In this document: in pieces, positions 50,778-58,041 of the stretch | How the letters are laid out: each line of letters starts with the position of its first letter | How positions within the stretch are numbered: the stretch's first letter is position 1 | Assembly (NCBI GenBank): GCA_963773105.1 | Contig: CAVZAA010000010.1 | Span: 186,001-250,000 of the forward strand | Direction: 5' to 3' | DNA: 64,000 nt | Source: Trebonia sp963773105 | GTDB taxonomy: Bacteria; Actinomycetota; Actinomycetes; Streptosporangiales; Streptosporangiaceae | Notes under the pieces: generated by a model | Databases searched by the model: none | Seen by the model: the letters and a program-made list of their open reading frames with translations, nothing else | What the model was told of the DNA's origin: nothing | Position numbers and translations under genes: made by a program

Positions 50778-51721
50778 CGACCGAGCCCGACCAGTTGGCG
50801 GCAGCCTTCAGCCAGGCGCGCCCGAGGCTGGTCCGCGTGGCATACGCGATCATCGGCAGCCACAGCGAGGCCGAGGACGTCGTCGCGGACTGCTGGTTCC
50901 GGCTGGTCGCCGCGGACAAGGATGAACCGGTGCGCGATGTGGAGGCCTGGGCGGTCGTGGCGGTGTCGCGGATGGCGCTTGACGTGCTGCGGTCCGCTCG
51001 GGTCAGGCGGGAGCGCTACGTCGGCCCGTGGCTGCCTGAGCCGGTGGTGGCGTCACCCGATGAGACGGCGGCGGACCCGGCCGACAAGGTGACGCTGGCC
51101 GACGAGGTCGAGTACGCGATCCTGGTGGTAATGGAGACCCTGTCGCCGGCCGAGCGGACCGCGTTCGTCCTGCACGACCTCTTCGGGCTGACATTCGCTG
51201 AGGTAGCGGCCATCGTCGGCCGGACGCCCGGGGCCGTCAGGCAACTCGCGTCCCGCGCCAGGCGGCACGTCCGCGGGCGATCCCCCTGGCCGTCGACCGA
51301 CGCGGCCGAGCACCGGCGGGTGGTCGAGGCGTTCGCCGCAGCGGCGACCTCGGGCGACCTGGCGGCGCTGATTCGCGTGCTCGACCCGGACGTGGTCCTG
51401 GTCAGCGACGGCGGCGGCCTGGTCACGTCCGCCCGCAAGCCTGTCTTCGGCGCGGACCGGGTCGCGCGGTTCCTGCTCGGCGTCCTGGCCAAGGGACAAC
51501 CAGGCGACGCGATCGACCGCGTCCTCGTCAACGGGGCGCCGGGGTTCGCCGTCTACCAGCAAGGCGAACTGGTCACGATCGCCTCGGTGACGGTGGCAGC
51601 CGGCCGGGTAACCCGCCTGGATCTGGTGCGCGCACCCGGCAAACTGCCCCGCGCCAGATCAGGTAAGACGGACGCGGCAGTGTCCATCTCGGCAGATTCC
51701 GTTCGTCGTCCAAGTGGATGA
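50774..51721 (+). CDS. ECF41 family RNA polymerase sigma factor (SigJ-like)
   Basis: A 315-residue sigma factor. Region 2 (RLVRVAYAIIGSHSEAEDVV) and region 4 (LSPAERTAFVLHDLFGLTFA) are joined by a linker with the ECF41 hallmark WLPEP. The C-terminal SnoaL-like domain carries the DGGG motif (LVSDGGGLV), while the usual NPDKL reads APGKL. In ECF41 the C-terminal domain tunes activity in place of an anti-sigma factor. The gene is translationally coupled to the SDR gene upstream, its likely target. Confidence 0.93.
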   Translation: MTTEPDQLAAAFSQARPRLVRVAYAIIGSHSEAEDVVADCWFRLVAADKDEPVRDVEAWAVVAVSRMALDVLRSARVRRERYVGPWLPEPVVASPDETAADPADKVTLADEVEYAILVVMETLSPAERTAFVLHDLFGLTFAEVAAIVGRTPGAVRQLASRARRHVRGRSPWPSTDAAEHRRVVEAFAAAATSGDLAALIRVLDPDVVLVSDGGGLVTSARKPVFGADRVARFLLGVLAKGQPGDAIDRVLVNGAPGFAVYQQGELVTIASVTVAAGRVTRLDLVRAPGKLPRARSGKTDAAVSISADSVRRPSG

Positions 51722-51765
51722 GCCGAAAGCGCGGCTCGAGAGAACGACCACCGGACGGAGGAGCG

Positions 51766-52002
51766 ATGGTTTACACACTGTCGTATCAGCTGTACAGGTA
51801 CGAGCATGGGCTTAGCGCCGCCGACCAGCGGGCGGCCGACGTCCGCGCGGGTGAGGCCGCCGCCGCAGTGCGGGACCTGCGACTCTGCCTCAAGCGCGTT
51901 TTCCGCCTGGGGCATCGCGTGCGGCCCGCCCACGGGGAAGCGGCCGCGGTGACGGGCAGCGGGGCCGCCGCGCCAACGCGGGTCCTGTCAAGTGTCCGGT
52001 AG
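51766..52002 (+). CDS. Small protein of unknown function
   Basis: A 78-residue protein: MVYTLSYQLYRYEHGLSAAD then QRAADVRAGEAAAAVRDLRL. The YEHGLSAADQRAAD part is seen in short actinobacterial proteins of unknown role, but the function is unknown to me. GGAGGAG precedes ATG 51766 closely. The C-terminus is Arg/Ala-rich. It lies 45 bases after the sigma gene in the same direction and may be in its operon. Confidence 0.65.
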   Translation: MVYTLSYQLYRYEHGLSAADQRAADVRAGEAAAAVRDLRLCLKRVFRLGHRVRPAHGEAAAVTGSGAAAPTRVLSSVR

Positions 52003-52011
52003 GCAGGGACG

Positions 52012-52341
52012 ATGCAGTACATGCTCATCCACACGGGCGCACCGGATCTCGGCGAGGCATGGGACGACAAAGCCTGGGCCGCGCTTACCTCCTGGCTCGA
52101 CGAGACGATCGGCTCGGGGGTGAACATCGAGGGGGGCCCGCTGGGGCTGGATGCGGACGCGACCACCGTCAAGGTGCGCGACGGCCAGCTCATCGTCACC
52201 GACGGGCCCTACGCGGAGACCAAGGAGCAGGTGGCCGGCTACGACGTGATCGAGTGCGCCAGCCTGGATGAGGCGGTGCGGTGGGCGGGCAGGCACCCCC
52301 ACTCCTGGATGGGGGCGGTCGACGCCGGACGGTACGGGTGA
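52012..52341 (+). CDS. YCII-related (DGPF domain) protein
   Basis: A 109-residue DGPF-domain protein: MQYMLIHTGAPDLGEAWDDK at the start, IVTDGPYAETKEQVAGYDVI in the middle (the DGPF motif with Phe replaced by Tyr) and the tail RHPHSWMGAVDAGRYG. The domain adopts a ferredoxin-like dimeric barrel. Such genes are usually beside ECF42 sigma factors, as here, where the partner is degraded. A second, broken DGPF gene follows directly. Confidence 0.88.
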   Translation: MQYMLIHTGAPDLGEAWDDKAWAALTSWLDETIGSGVNIEGGPLGLDADATTVKVRDGQLIVTDGPYAETKEQVAGYDVIECASLDEAVRWAGRHPHSWMGAVDAGRYG

Positions 52342-52519
52342 GGGAGTCCCGCGCCATCGTGACAGACGGTCCTTCGTCGAGACGAAGGAGCAGATCGCCG
52401 GCTTCGACGTGCTTGAGTGCGCCGACCTCGACGAGGCCATCGAGGCAGCGGCCGAGCATCCGATGGCCCGCGTCGGCATCGTGGAGGTGCGGCCGTTCCG
52501 GCGGCTCGGGGAGGGCTAG
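52341..52519 (+). pseudogene. Second YCII/DGPF protein, truncated and frameshifted
   Basis: The sequence VRESRAIVTDGP is in one frame and FVETKEQIAGFDVLECADLD then EAIEAAAEHPMARVGIVEVR in another. A single missing base after GGTCC at about 52364 separates them. The N-terminal 50 or so residues are absent. It ends at TAG 52519. Confidence 0.75.
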
Positions 52520-52575
52520 CCGGACACGACGGCCGGCCCCAGGAACCGGCAGGCGCCGGCGAGAAACCGGCCGCG

Positions 52576-53396
52576 GTCACCGCGGCCAGCGTCGTGGGGA
52601 CGGTCGTGGCCGATGCCTTCCGCCAGGAGTGGGGCCGCATCACCGCCGCCCTGATTCACCAGACGGGCGACTGGGATCTGGCCGAGGAATGCGCCCAGGA
52701 CGCCTGGCGGTGCTCTACCTGGTATTCAACGGGGGGTACGCGGCCAGCGGCGGGGACGACCTCATCCGGCGGGACCTCTGCGACCTCGCCATCGGCCTGA
52801 CCCAGGTGCTGGCGGAACTGCTGCCGGAGGAACCGGAAGCCAAGGGCCTGCTCGCCCTCATGCTGTTCCACCACGCGAGGCGGGCGGCGCGGGTAGACGA
52901 CCGCGGTGATCTGGTGACCCTGGAGGACCAGGACCGCACCCGCTGGGATCTGGCCCAGATAGGCCTCGGCCGCCGCTACCTCGAACAGGCCCTCGCCGCC
53001 CGACGACCCGGCCAGTACCAGCTCCAGGCGGCCATCGCCGCCTGCCATGTCTCCTCCCCGACCGCGCAGGCCACCGACTGGCCGAGGATCGCCCGGCTCT
53101 ACCAGCACCTGGCGGACCTGACCGGCTCGACGGTGGTCGAGTTGAACCGCGCGGTCGCGGTGGGCATGGCCGACGGACCCGCGGCCGGGCTGGCGCTGCT
53201 GCAGCGGCTGGAGGACGTCGGCACCCTGGCCGGCTACTACCTGCTGCCCGCGACCCGGGCCGACTTCCTGCGCCGCCTCGGCCGGAACGAGGAAGCCGCC
53301 CGCGCCTACGAGGAGGCGGTAGCGCTGGCCGGCACCGGCCCCGAGCGCCGGTTCCTGAACGCACGGCTGGCAGAAGCCAGATCGCAGCCCACCTGA
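52576..53396 (+). pseudogene. ECF42 sigma factor with internal deletion and frame change
   Basis: The first 45 codons read VADAFRQEWGRITAALIHQT then GDWDLAEECAQDAW, a sigma region 2 start. At about 52700 the sequence jumps to AVLYLVFNGGYAASGGDDLI and RRDLCDLAIGLTQVLAELLP in another frame, which is the C-terminal half of ECF42 sigma factors (SnoaL-less, TPR-like DUF6596 domain: ARLYQHLADLTGSTVVELNR). About 150 residues, including region 4, are missing. The rest is intact to 53396, so the deletion looks recent. Confidence 0.75.
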
Positions 53397-53450
53397 ACCA
53401 GGCCGGATGCGCAGCGCAGGCCCGCTGCCCGTGTCGTCATCCGTGGAGTT

Positions 53451-53479
53451 TTGACTAATCTTAGAGCTGACTCTAAAGT
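53451..53479 (+). promoter_or_regulatory. Promoter with TetR-type operator in the spacer
   Basis: TTGACT (53451-53456) and TAAAGT (53474-53479) are 17 bases apart. The palindrome TTAGAG-CTGA-CTCTAA (53461-53476) occupies the spacer. A related TTAGAGTAAG half site lies at about 54727-54736 (minus strand) upstream of the convergent TetR gene, which points to that TetR as the repressor of both. Confidence 0.65.
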
Positions 53480-53507
53480 AGTGGTTGACTCGAACGGAGA
53501 CCCGACC

Positions 53508-53636
53508 ATGAGCCTGATAACCACTGATGTGCGGGACGTGGCCGCCTGCGCTGCCGAGATCGCGGTCTCCACGGCCGGCCACGCCGGGAAAGACGTCGAC
53601 TACGCCGAGGCGTTCTCCGACAGAAAGGCAACCTGA
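53508..53636 (+). CDS. Very short protein preceding SnoaL-like gene
   Basis: A 42-residue frame: MSLITTDVRDVAACAAEIAV then STAGHAGKDVDYAEAFSDRK. It lies directly after the promoter with GGAG upstream and overlaps the next start by one base (TGATG), so it could be a coupled leader or a remnant of a larger gene. No family is recognised. Confidence 0.4.
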   Translation: MSLITTDVRDVAACAAEIAVSTAGHAGKDVDYAEAFSDRKAT

Positions 53637-54715
53637 TGACCATGAACAACGCAACGACGGATCGGACCAAGCACCTCCTCGAGCTCATGACGAGGGGTGA
53701 CGACCTCTTCAACGCGCGCGACTGGCAAGCGTTGGACGAGGTGCACCACCCGGACATGATCGCGTTCATCGTCGGGAGCGCAGAGCCGATCTACGGACGG
53801 GAGGCCCACGGCGCGGCGATGCAGCTGCTGGTCCGGATGTTTCCCGACGTCCGCGTCCACACCCCCTACCCGGTCCAGTTCGGCGGCGACGACTGGATCA
53901 CCGTGGTCACCAACGTCACCGGGACGTTCGCGGGAGAGATGACCCTGCCCGACGGCACCGTGATTCCGCCGACGGGAAAGGCGTTCGACCTTGAGTTCGC
54001 CCAGACCAGCAAGTGGGCCGACGACCAGCTCATCGTGATCTCCGCCTTCTGGGACTCCGCTGCTCAGCGGCAGCAGCTCGGCCTCGCGTAAGTCCAACTC
54101 GGAGATCTGGAACCATCGGTCGAGCTCATCCAGCATTTTGCCGATAATCGGATATAGCTCATCGGCGATCTTGGCCTGACTGTGACCCTCGCGCGTGCGA
54201 TTGCCGGCCTCGCTGATAATGGTCTGAAAGACAGCGGCGAGCGCAATCCCCTCCAGCCGCGCTATTTCCGGCGCAACCTCAGTGGAGTCAAGGATGGCAT
54301 CGGCGAAAGCGGCGGCCTGGCGCTCGATCATTTCCAGCGCCAGGCGGTGCACCGTCGGGCTGATCGCAGCCAGGTATCCCAACTCGCCACGCCACTGCTC
54401 GGCCGGAATGCCGCGAATATGCTCTACCGACTCCAACACGAAGTCACGAACGGCACCAGCGGAAGTCATCGACGACGGCCGAGAGCGAATCAGAGCGCAC
54501 AGCCGGCCTCGAACCTCTTGGTCGCGGTCGATAACCAACTGTTCCTTGCTCGGGAAGTAGTTATAGACGGTCTGCTCCGCGACCTCGGCCGCGCGTGCCA
54601 CGTCGGTCACCGCGACCCGCTCGTATCCCTGCTCGGCAAAGAGTCGGGCGGCGGTGTCGGCGATGAGCCGCCGGGTACGGGACTTCTTGAGTTCACGCAG
54701 TCCCGTGTCAGCCAC
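53600..54715 (-). CDS. TetR family regulator with run-on open frame
   Basis: The frame from GTG 54715 encodes 371 residues. The first 205 or so are a normal TetR protein: the helix-turn-helix LIADTAARLFAEQGYERVAV then TDVARAAEVAEQTVYNYFPS, and a ligand domain ending near MLDELDRWFQISELDLREAE. After about position 54090 the frame continues in low-complexity residues antisense to the SnoaL-like gene. The usual stop seems to be lost, giving a long extra tail; the tail is unlikely to be a domain. It probably represses itself and the SnoaL promoter. GGAG lies before the GTG. Confidence 0.78.
   Translation of the reverse strand: MADTGLRELKKSRTRRLIADTAARLFAEQGYERVAVTDVARAAEVAEQTVYNYFPSKEQLVIDRDQEVRGRLCALIRSRPSSMTSAGAVRDFVLESVEHIRGIPAEQWRGELGYLAAISPTVHRLALEMIERQAAAFADAILDSTEVAPEIARLEGIALAAVFQTIISEAGNRTREGHSQAKIADELYPIIGKMLDELDRWFQISELDLREAELLPLSSGVPEGGDHDELVVGPLAGLGELKVERLSRRRNHGAVGQGHLSRERPGDVGDHGDPVVAAELDRVGGVDADVGKHPDQQLHRRAVGLPSVDRLCAPDDERDHVRVVHLVQRLPVARVEEVVTPRHELEEVLGPIRRCVVHGHQVAFLSENASA
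53636..54091 (+). CDS. SnoaL-like/ester cyclase-type protein
   Basis: A 151-residue NTF2-like protein: HLLELMTRGDDLFNARDWQA then LDEVHHPDMIAFIVG and GREAHGAAMQLLVRMFPDVR are typical of the SnoaL-like ester cyclase family. The cone-shaped barrel holds a small-molecule pocket. The reaction is unknown. ATG 53636 or 53642 may start it. It is controlled by the operator-bearing promoter at 53451, and the whole gene is antisense to the tail of the TetR open frame. Confidence 0.85.
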   Translation: MTMNNATTDRTKHLLELMTRGDDLFNARDWQALDEVHHPDMIAFIVGSAEPIYGREAHGAAMQLLVRMFPDVRVHTPYPVQFGGDDWITVVTNVTGTFAGEMTLPDGTVIPPTGKAFDLEFAQTSKWADDQLIVISAFWDSAAQRQQLGLA

Positions 54716-54773
54716 GGCTCCAGCCTATACGGCTTACTCTAAGTTTGAGGCACGCCCCACAATATTCGGCGTC

Positions 54774-55478
54774 TCAGACCGCCACCAGCAGCATCTGGCT
54801 GGCCAGGGCGGTCGAGGTGGCCAGCGCGTCGAGGAACAGCCCGCGCGCGATTGGTTCATCACGTACGGCCCACAGCAGCAGGCAGTTGTTCCAGGCCAGA
54901 TCCCTGGCGCTGTTGATTGTCCAGGTGGCGATCAGGTTGGCTACCGCGGCCAGGTGGCGGTCGGCCGCCAGTTCCGCTGCGTTCTCAAACGATTGGCGGA
55001 CGGACTGCTCGGCCGCGTCGAGCAGCTGGTCGACCTTCTGGTAGTCCGCGTAATGCGGGCCGGCCTCGGGCGCGGTGGCCAGCGCCGTGCAGGTGCTGAC
55101 CACCGCGAGCGGCAGGTCGTGGTTGATGTGGGCGTTCATGCCCGCCAGCGCGAACTGGATGGGTTCGATCCCCGCCGCCGCGCGTCGCTCCACCAGCGGC
55201 CGCCAGGCTGTCGGCACCGCCGCCGGCGTGCCGACCGTATCGGCGGCGGCGAAATACAGGTTGGCGAACGTAACGTCCAGCTCGGTCATGAACGCCGGAT
55301 CGGCGAAAAAGCCCTCGCCCAGCCGGTCGTTCACCTGCCTGGTCACGTCCAGGTACATCCGGTTGAAGCAGCCCAGCCCGTCGGCCGCGGGAAGCGCCGC
55401 CTCGATGGCCTCCATGCGGGCGATCGCGGCGGCAACCGAGGCCACTGGCGCGTTGGGGGCAGGCAAAGCGACCGACAT
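54774..55478 (-). CDS. DUF5995 family protein
   Basis: A 234-residue helical protein matching DUF5995: VAAAIARMEAIEAALPAADG, LGCFNRMYLDVTRQVNDRL, FMTELDVTFANLYFAA and PIQFALAGMNAHINHDLPLA. The conserved His residues of NAHINHDL suggest a metal or haem site, but no function is established. ATG 55478 fits the family start. It is divergent from an SDR gene with 52 bases between the starts. Confidence 0.85.
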   Translation of the reverse strand: MSVALPAPNAPVASVAAAIARMEAIEAALPAADGLGCFNRMYLDVTRQVNDRLGEGFFADPAFMTELDVTFANLYFAAADTVGTPAAVPTAWRPLVERRAAAGIEPIQFALAGMNAHINHDLPLAVVSTCTALATAPEAGPHYADYQKVDQLLDAAEQSVRQSFENAAELAADRHLAAVANLIATWTINSARDLAWNNCLLLWAVRDEPIARGLFLDALATSTALASQMLLVAV

Positions 55479-55530
55479 GGCCGTTACTATACGATCACCA
55501 CGCGCCATGGCAGCGTCGCAGGAAGACGTT

Positions 55531-56364
55531 ATGCTCCCGGGTGTGGCGGATGCGGACCCGGGGGGCACGTCCCGGAAGGTGGCGTGGGTGACGGGCGCCA
55601 GCCGTGGCGTGGGTCGGGGCATCGCGGTCGCGCTCGGGAGGGCCGGCTGGACGGTCTACGTGACCGCCCGGTCGTCGGCGGCCGGGCAAACCGGGCATCT
55701 GCCGGGTACCGTCGAGGCGACCGCGGAGGCGGTAACGGCGGCGGGCGGGCAGGGGGTGGCGGTTCGCTGCGACCACCGCGATGACGCGGCGGTAGCGGGG
55801 GTGGCAGCGCGGATCGGCGCCGCCCATGGGCGCCTGGACCTGCTGGTCAACAATGTCTGGGGCGGGTACGAGCGGCTCAACGCGGGCGCGTGGGAGGAAT
55901 GGAACGCGCCATTGTGGGAGCAGCCGCTGGATCTGTTCGACGCAATGTTCGCCGCCGGGGTGCGCGCTCATTACGTCACGCTCGCTCACTGCGCGCCGCT
56001 GCTGATCACAACCCCGGCCAGTCTGGTGGTGACCGTGTCGTTCGGAGTCCCGGAGTCCAACCAACATCAGCTCGGCGCGGCGTACGCGATGGCAAAGGCC
56101 GCCGATGACCGCCTGGCCCTGGCCGCAGGGGTACAGCTGCGGGAGTACGGGGTCGCTTCGGTCGCGGTGCACCCCGGGCTGGTCCGGACCGAGGGGGTAC
56201 TGCAGTTCGCTGAGCATCTGGACCTGGCCGGCTCGCAGTCCCCCGAGGGAGTCGGCCGCTCCATCGCCGCACTCGCCCGCGACCCGGACCTGCTGACCAT
56301 GACGGGCCGGGTCCTGACCGTGGAGGACCTGGCCGCGCGCTATGGCATCGACGTGTCCGCCTGA
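55531..56364 (+). CDS. Short-chain dehydrogenase/reductase
   Basis: A 277-residue SDR: VAWVTGASRGVGRGIAVALG is the TGxxxGxG cofactor motif, DLLVNNVWGGYERLN the NNxxG-type motif (here NNVWGG), and AAYAMAKAADDRLALAAG the active-site segment where YAMAK supplies Tyr and Lys. It resembles DHRS1-like SDRs. ATG 55531 has AGGAAG 7 bases upstream; ATG 55507 is an alternative. The substrate is unknown. Confidence 0.9.
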   Translation: MLPGVADADPGGTSRKVAWVTGASRGVGRGIAVALGRAGWTVYVTARSSAAGQTGHLPGTVEATAEAVTAAGGQGVAVRCDHRDDAAVAGVAARIGAAHGRLDLLVNNVWGGYERLNAGAWEEWNAPLWEQPLDLFDAMFAAGVRAHYVTLAHCAPLLITTPASLVVTVSFGVPESNQHQLGAAYAMAKAADDRLALAAGVQLREYGVASVAVHPGLVRTEGVLQFAEHLDLAGSQSPEGVGRSIAALARDPDLLTMTGRVLTVEDLAARYGIDVSA

Positions 56365-56395
56365 ACCAGCGAGCCACGGGGACGGACGGGGCAGA

Positions 56396-56418
56396 GCAAC
56401 GGTCCGTTCGAGATGATG
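56396..56418 (+). repeat. Dispersed 23-base repeat, copy 2
   Basis: Identical to 29930-29952. It lies between an SDR gene and the NYN gene. The bases to its left (CGGGGC.GAGCAACGG) also resemble those at copy 1. Confidence 0.65.
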
Positions 56419-56481
56419 GGTTTGATCTTGGTTTGCGTGGAGGGGAGCTCGCGGCGGGTGCGGGTGAGATAGCGTTGCGGC

Positions 56482-57336
56482 ATGGCCAGCGAAAACTCGA
56501 CCAGGCTCGCCGTGCTCATCGATGCGGACAACGCGCAGCCGTCGATCACCGAGGGGCTGCTCGCTGAGGTCGCCAAGTACGGCACCGCGCACGTCAAGCG
56601 GGCCTACGGCGACTGGACCCAACCGCAGCTAAAGGGGTGGAAGGACCAGCTGCTCTCGCAGTCGATCCAGCCCATCCAGCAGTTCGCCTACACCAGGGGC
56701 AAGAACGCGACCGACGCGGCGATGGTGATCGACGCGATGGACCTGCTCTACTCGGGCCGGTTCGACGGGTTCTGCATCGTGTCCAGCGACAGCGACTTCA
56801 CCCGGCTCGCGGCCCGGCTGCGGGAGTCCGCGCTGACCGTGTACGGGTTCGGGGAGCGGAAGACCCCCAAGCCGTTCGTCGCCGCGTGCGACAAGTTCAT
56901 CTACATCGAGAACCTCACCTTCGACGACAGCGACGACGACGAAGACGACAGCAGCGCCGCTACCCGTTCCCAAGGCATCGCGGCCAAGCCGCCCCGGCGC
57001 AAGCCGGCCACGGCGGCGGAGCTCATGAACGACGTCTCGCTGGTGACGTTCCTGCGCAATGCGCTGGAGGCCGCCTCCGACGACGACGGCTGGGCCCCGC
57101 TGGCGGGAGTCGGGAACATCATCACCAACCAGCGCCCGGACTTCGACCCCCGCAACTACGGGTACCGGAAGCTGAGCGACCTGATCACCGCGACCACGCT
57201 GTTCGAGACGGACCGTCGCAGCCCGGGCGACGGGAAGCAGCCGATCATCTACGCCCGGCTCAAGCGCCGCCGCACGCCCGCCAGGCGGACCACAACGCGG
57301 GCCAACGCCAAGGCGGTCTCGTCGCTCAAGGCGTAA
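56482..57336 (+). CDS. NYN domain protein with C-terminal OST-HTH/LOTUS domain
   Basis: A 284-residue protein. The NYN (PIN-like) domain covers about 1-150, with acidic residues in LAVLIDADNAQP, GKNATDAAMVIDAMDLLYSG and FCIVSSDSDFTRLAARLRES. An Asp-rich linker (FDDSDDDEDDSS) leads to an OST-HTH/LOTUS domain (AAELMNDVSLVTFLRNALEA, NYGYRKLSDLITATTLFE). NYN domains are often RNases and LOTUS domains bind RNA, so an RNA-processing role is likely, but targets are unknown. ATG 56482 is 63 bases after a dispersed repeat. The basic tail (RRRTPARRTTTR) also suits nucleic-acid binding. Confidence 0.92.
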   Translation: MASENSTRLAVLIDADNAQPSITEGLLAEVAKYGTAHVKRAYGDWTQPQLKGWKDQLLSQSIQPIQQFAYTRGKNATDAAMVIDAMDLLYSGRFDGFCIVSSDSDFTRLAARLRESALTVYGFGERKTPKPFVAACDKFIYIENLTFDDSDDDEDDSSAATRSQGIAAKPPRRKPATAAELMNDVSLVTFLRNALEAASDDDGWAPLAGVGNIITNQRPDFDPRNYGYRKLSDLITATTLFETDRRSPGDGKQPIIYARLKRRRTPARRTTTRANAKAVSSLKA

Positions 57337-57359
57337 CGCCGCCTGACGGCGCGGCGGTG

Positions 57360-57950
57360 CTATACCGAGTCGATCCACTGGGCGAAGCGGACGGCCTCGC
57401 GCTCCATCAGGCCCGGGTCGCGGAAGGTGTTCGCCAGCAGGGCGGTGCCCTGGTACCGGGCGATGAGCTCGATGGCGAGATCGCGGCCGTCGGGGCGGCC
57501 CATTTCCTGGAACTGCCGCGCCGCCCACTCGAGCGGGACCCGCATCAGCTCGGCGGTGATCCCGGGGCCGTCGGCGCGCTTGTCTAGCTCCGTGCAGAGC
57601 GAGCCGCGCGGGCAGCCGTACTGCGCGATCAGCTCGCTCTGCTGCGACAGCTGGCCGAAGACCGCCTTCAGCCGCTCCCGGGGCGTGGCGTACGCGCCCT
57701 CGATCGCGGCCAGCATCGCGTTGGCCTCGTCCAGGTGCGTCTCGACGACCGCGCGCACGATGTCGTTTTTGGTCTTGAAGTAGTAGTAGACGTTGCCGAG
57801 CGGCACGCCGGCCGCCTGCGCGATGTCCGCCAGCGTCGTCTTCTCGACGCCTTGCTGGTGCACCATCTGGCGGGCGGCGGCGACCAGCCGCGCCCGCTTG
57901 CCCGTCGTCGCCGAGTCAGTCACCGCGGCGGCCAGATCTGAGTTAGTCAT
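57360..57950 (-). CDS. TetR family transcriptional regulator
   Basis: A 196-residue TetR. The helix-turn-helix is KTTLADIAQAAGVPLGNVYY then YFKTKNDIVRAVVETHL, and the C-terminal domain contains YGCPRGSLCTELDKRADGPG, typical of the YxAF-like subgroup. TATACT lies about 10 bases before ATG 57950, so the message has a very short leader. It is divergent from an MFS multidrug pump with the palindrome GTTAGCTAAC between them, so it most likely represses the pump. Confidence 0.92.
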   Translation of the reverse strand: MTNSDLAAAVTDSATTGKRARLVAAARQMVHQQGVEKTTLADIAQAAGVPLGNVYYYFKTKNDIVRAVVETHLDEANAMLAAIEGAYATPRERLKAVFGQLSQQSELIAQYGCPRGSLCTELDKRADGPGITAELMRVPLEWAARQFQEMGRPDGRDLAIELIARYQGTALLANTFRDPGLMEREAVRFAQWIDSV

Positions 57951-57990
57951 CTTGCTGAGAAGTATAGACCATCGCAATCGCGGCGAGTAA

Positions 57991-58027
57991 GTTAGCTAAC
58001 TGACTCAGTGATTACATGATTACATGA
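57991..58027. promoter_or_regulatory. Operator region between TetR and MFS genes
   Basis: A perfect 10-base palindrome GTTAGCTAAC (57991-58000) is followed by CTCAGTGATTACATGATTAC with two direct GATTACAT copies just before the pump start. It is well placed to control both divergent promoters. Confidence 0.55.
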
Positions 58028-58041
58028 GAGGTCAACCAGAT

